This document shows, one piece after another, positions 62,693 to 64,000 of a stretch of DNA of 64,000 nucleotides. Each line of letters begins with the position of its first letter. The first letter of the stretch is position 1. A model generated the notes under the pieces. That model did not search any database, was not told the DNA's origin, and worked only from the letters and a program-made list of their open reading frames with translations. Source of the DNA: Streptomyces sp. M41(2017) (lineage in GTDB: Bacteria > Actinomycetota > Actinomycetes > Streptomycetales > Streptomycetaceae); NCBI RefSeq assembly GCF_002078175.1, contig NZ_MWFK01000001.1, forward strand, positions 372,001 to 436,000, read 5' to 3'. Made by a program: the position numbers and the translations under genes.

Positions 62693-63700
62693 TCAGATGT
62701 GCAGCAGCCGTTCGGTCATCTCGCGGTAGTCCTGCAGGGCGAGCCGCAGCTTCTCGGTGTCGGAGGCCGACGCCTTGCCCTCACCGCCGGACTGCCAGGA
62801 GGTGCGCAGGGAACGACGGCGCTGGGACACGGCTTCCGTGAACCGGCTCGCGAGTTCCTCGAGGACGTGGTCCGCCTCCTCGACGGACGCCTCCGGCCCG
62901 TCGACGAACCCGCCGACCGCCTGCCGCATCCGCTGCGAGAACTTGTCGTACTCGTCGCCGGGGAGCAGCCGCTCCCCGTGCTTCCCGGATTCCTTGGCCG
63001 AGTCCTTGGCGGCACCCTGGCCGTAGGCCTTGCCGTCCGTACGGGTCCCGCCGTCCGCGGAGCCGCTCGTGGGGAGCGCTCCCGCGGTGTCACGACGCAC
63101 GCCACCGGCGTCGCGCGACGCGGAACCGGGCTCGGCGTTGTCCGTGTCGAGGTCCGTGTCACGCGAGGTGACCGACCGGCCCGTACCGGTGCGGCTCGTC
63201 CGGTCCTCGTGCGAGGCGGCGCGCTCACCGCTGCGGACGTCCGCGCTCTCGCGGGCCGGCGTGCCGGTCCCGGTCGTCCGGGCGGCGGTGTCGTCGCCGG
63301 TCCGGGCCGCGCGGGCCGCCTTCGCCTCGTCACCGATGCCGGTGCTCGCGCCGGTGGTACGACCGGTGCCGGTGCGGGACTTCGCCTCGTCACCGATGCC
63401 GGTGCTCGTGCTCGTACTCGTGCCGGTGGTGCCGGTGCGTGACGTCGTGTCGTCGCCCGTCGTGGCCGACCGGACCGCGGCGGTGTCGCCGGCCCTCGAC
63501 CGGTCGCCCGGGGTGTGCTCGTCGGGCGTGGGGTCCAGGTGGCCCTTCAGTGCCTCACGGCGCGACACGTCCTCGTCGGAGGCGCTGTCGGCCGCCTTCG
63601 CCCGGTCGTCCTCGGGACGCTCGGGGGGCACCGGGGTGACACGGCCCTTCATGGCCGCGTCGCCGGACGGGTTGCGCTCAGGGTCCTGCTCGGGCTTCAT
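62693..63700 (-). CDS. Thr/Gly/Asp-rich disordered hypothetical protein
   Basis: 335 aa; AGGAAGGTG precedes ATG 63700. Residues ~1-240 are low complexity (TGTTGTSTSTSTGIGDEAKSRTGTG; direct repeat TG(A/T)STGIGDEAK). The C-terminal ~95 residues form a conserved-looking helical domain (EYDKFSQRMRQAVGGFVDGPEASVEEADHVLEELASRFTEAV; EKLRLALQDYREMTERLLHI). Function unknown. Confidence 0.75.
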   Translation of the reverse strand: MKPEQDPERNPSGDAAMKGRVTPVPPERPEDDRAKAADSASDEDVSRREALKGHLDPTPDEHTPGDRSRAGDTAAVRSATTGDDTTSRTGTTGTSTSTSTGIGDEAKSRTGTGRTTGASTGIGDEAKAARAARTGDDTAARTTGTGTPARESADVRSGERAASHEDRTSRTGTGRSVTSRDTDLDTDNAEPGSASRDAGGVRRDTAGALPTSGSADGGTRTDGKAYGQGAAKDSAKESGKHGERLLPGDEYDKFSQRMRQAVGGFVDGPEASVEEADHVLEELASRFTEAVSQRRRSLRTSWQSGGEGKASASDTEKLRLALQDYREMTERLLHI

Positions 63701-63871
63701 CGCGTTCACCTTCCTCGACTCCCCTTCTCCTGGAGCCTGGTGAACGACCAGGGCAGGTGGGAGCGAGTGTCGTGGTTGGAAGTCTGTGGGACGTCTCGGT
63801 GCTGTCGGGTGCTCGGCGTCCGCCGTGCTCCCGGTGCGCCGCGTGTTGCCGCTCGCGTCGTTGTCGGCGGG

Positions 63872-64000
63872 CTAGGCGGGTTCGGTGTGCCGGTCGTTCT
63901 TGGTCATGCCGAACCGCCGGGTGCGCGGGGAGCGGTCGTCCTCGGACTCGCTCACGTCGTCCGCGCCGTCCGTGTCCCGCACGTGAGCGCTGGACCTGTC
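63872..64000 (-). CDS. C-terminal part of a small hydrophilic protein (runs off the window)
   Basis: An open minus-strand frame of 42 codons from the window edge to a TAG: ...VRDTDGADDVSESEDDRSPR, then RRFGMTKNDRHTEPA. The composition is similar to other small charged Streptomyces proteins. Its start lies outside the window. Confidence 0.4.
   Translation of the reverse strand, partial: DRSSAHVRDTDGADDVSESEDDRSPRTRRFGMTKNDRHTEPA

Overview
The window reads as Streptomyces (or a very close actinomycete) chromosome. It has very high GC and third-position GC, frequent GTG, TTG and even CTG starts, ATGA/GTGA/TGATG gene overlaps, a class A RNase P RNA, a large share of regulators and exporters, and the short dispersed intergenic repeats typical of that genus. 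I see no phage, integrase, IS, CRISPR, tRNA or rRNA genes and no classical antibiotic cluster.

Layout. 0.1-9.3 kb is housekeeping: rnpB (minus strand, overlapped by the end of an EamA transporter gene), an AraC regulator, an RNB exoribonuclease, yaaA, a KDPG aldolase, and the operon Nif3 > zinc-ribbon coiled-coil protein > RNase H/phosphatase, whose linker is built from a 111-bp repeat. 9.6-12.7 kb holds a large protein with a propeller-like N-terminus and a repeat-rich tail, plus a small acidic protein. 16.1-23.0 kb holds an ABC exporter with a two-component system, an ECF sigma/regulator pair and a DHA2 exporter. 27-34 kb holds a second DHA2 exporter fused to a carboxypeptidase-regulatory-like domain, a methyltransferase, a cell-wall amidase and membrane proteins. 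33.9-37.3 kb is a glycosyltransferase/methyltransferase/alpha-alpha-barrel operon. 42-46.7 kb holds an NB-ARC ATPase, a serine hydrolase and a small kinase. 46.7-52.8 kb is a cobalamin-riboswitch operon. 53-64 kb holds a SLT-like secreted protein, a thiolase/P450 pair, a GT87-PAP2 fusion, a MHS transporter, an O-methyltransferase and small hypotheticals.

The most interesting system is spread across 12.8-56.7 kb. It is a steroid-side-chain-type catabolic module in separate transcription units: CYP125-like P450, FadA5-like thiolase, FadE34-like double acyl-CoA dehydrogenase, SCP-x/Ltp-like thiolase, MaoC hydratase (Hsd4B-like), SDR (Hsd4A-like), zinc alcohol dehydrogenase, aldehyde dehydrogenase, [3Fe-4S] ferredoxin, and an Rv3520c-like F420 oxidoreductase. 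A clear KstR-type TetR regulator lies among them. Nearly all these promoters carry a KstR-like box (TAGAAC-NNGTTCCA-like). Most also carry a second palindrome, CTGAC-N5-GTCAG, that is missing from the kstR promoter. This suggests a doubly controlled regulon. No acyl-CoA ligase and no ring-degradation genes are present in the window.

The second system of note is the B12 operon. A cobalamin riboswitch is followed by a secreted, membrane-anchored alpha/alpha-barrel protein, a secreted SCO2322-like protein, and EcfT, fused EcfA-EcfA and EcfS genes, all coupled by overlaps or short gaps. This looks like surface capture plus uptake of corrinoids.
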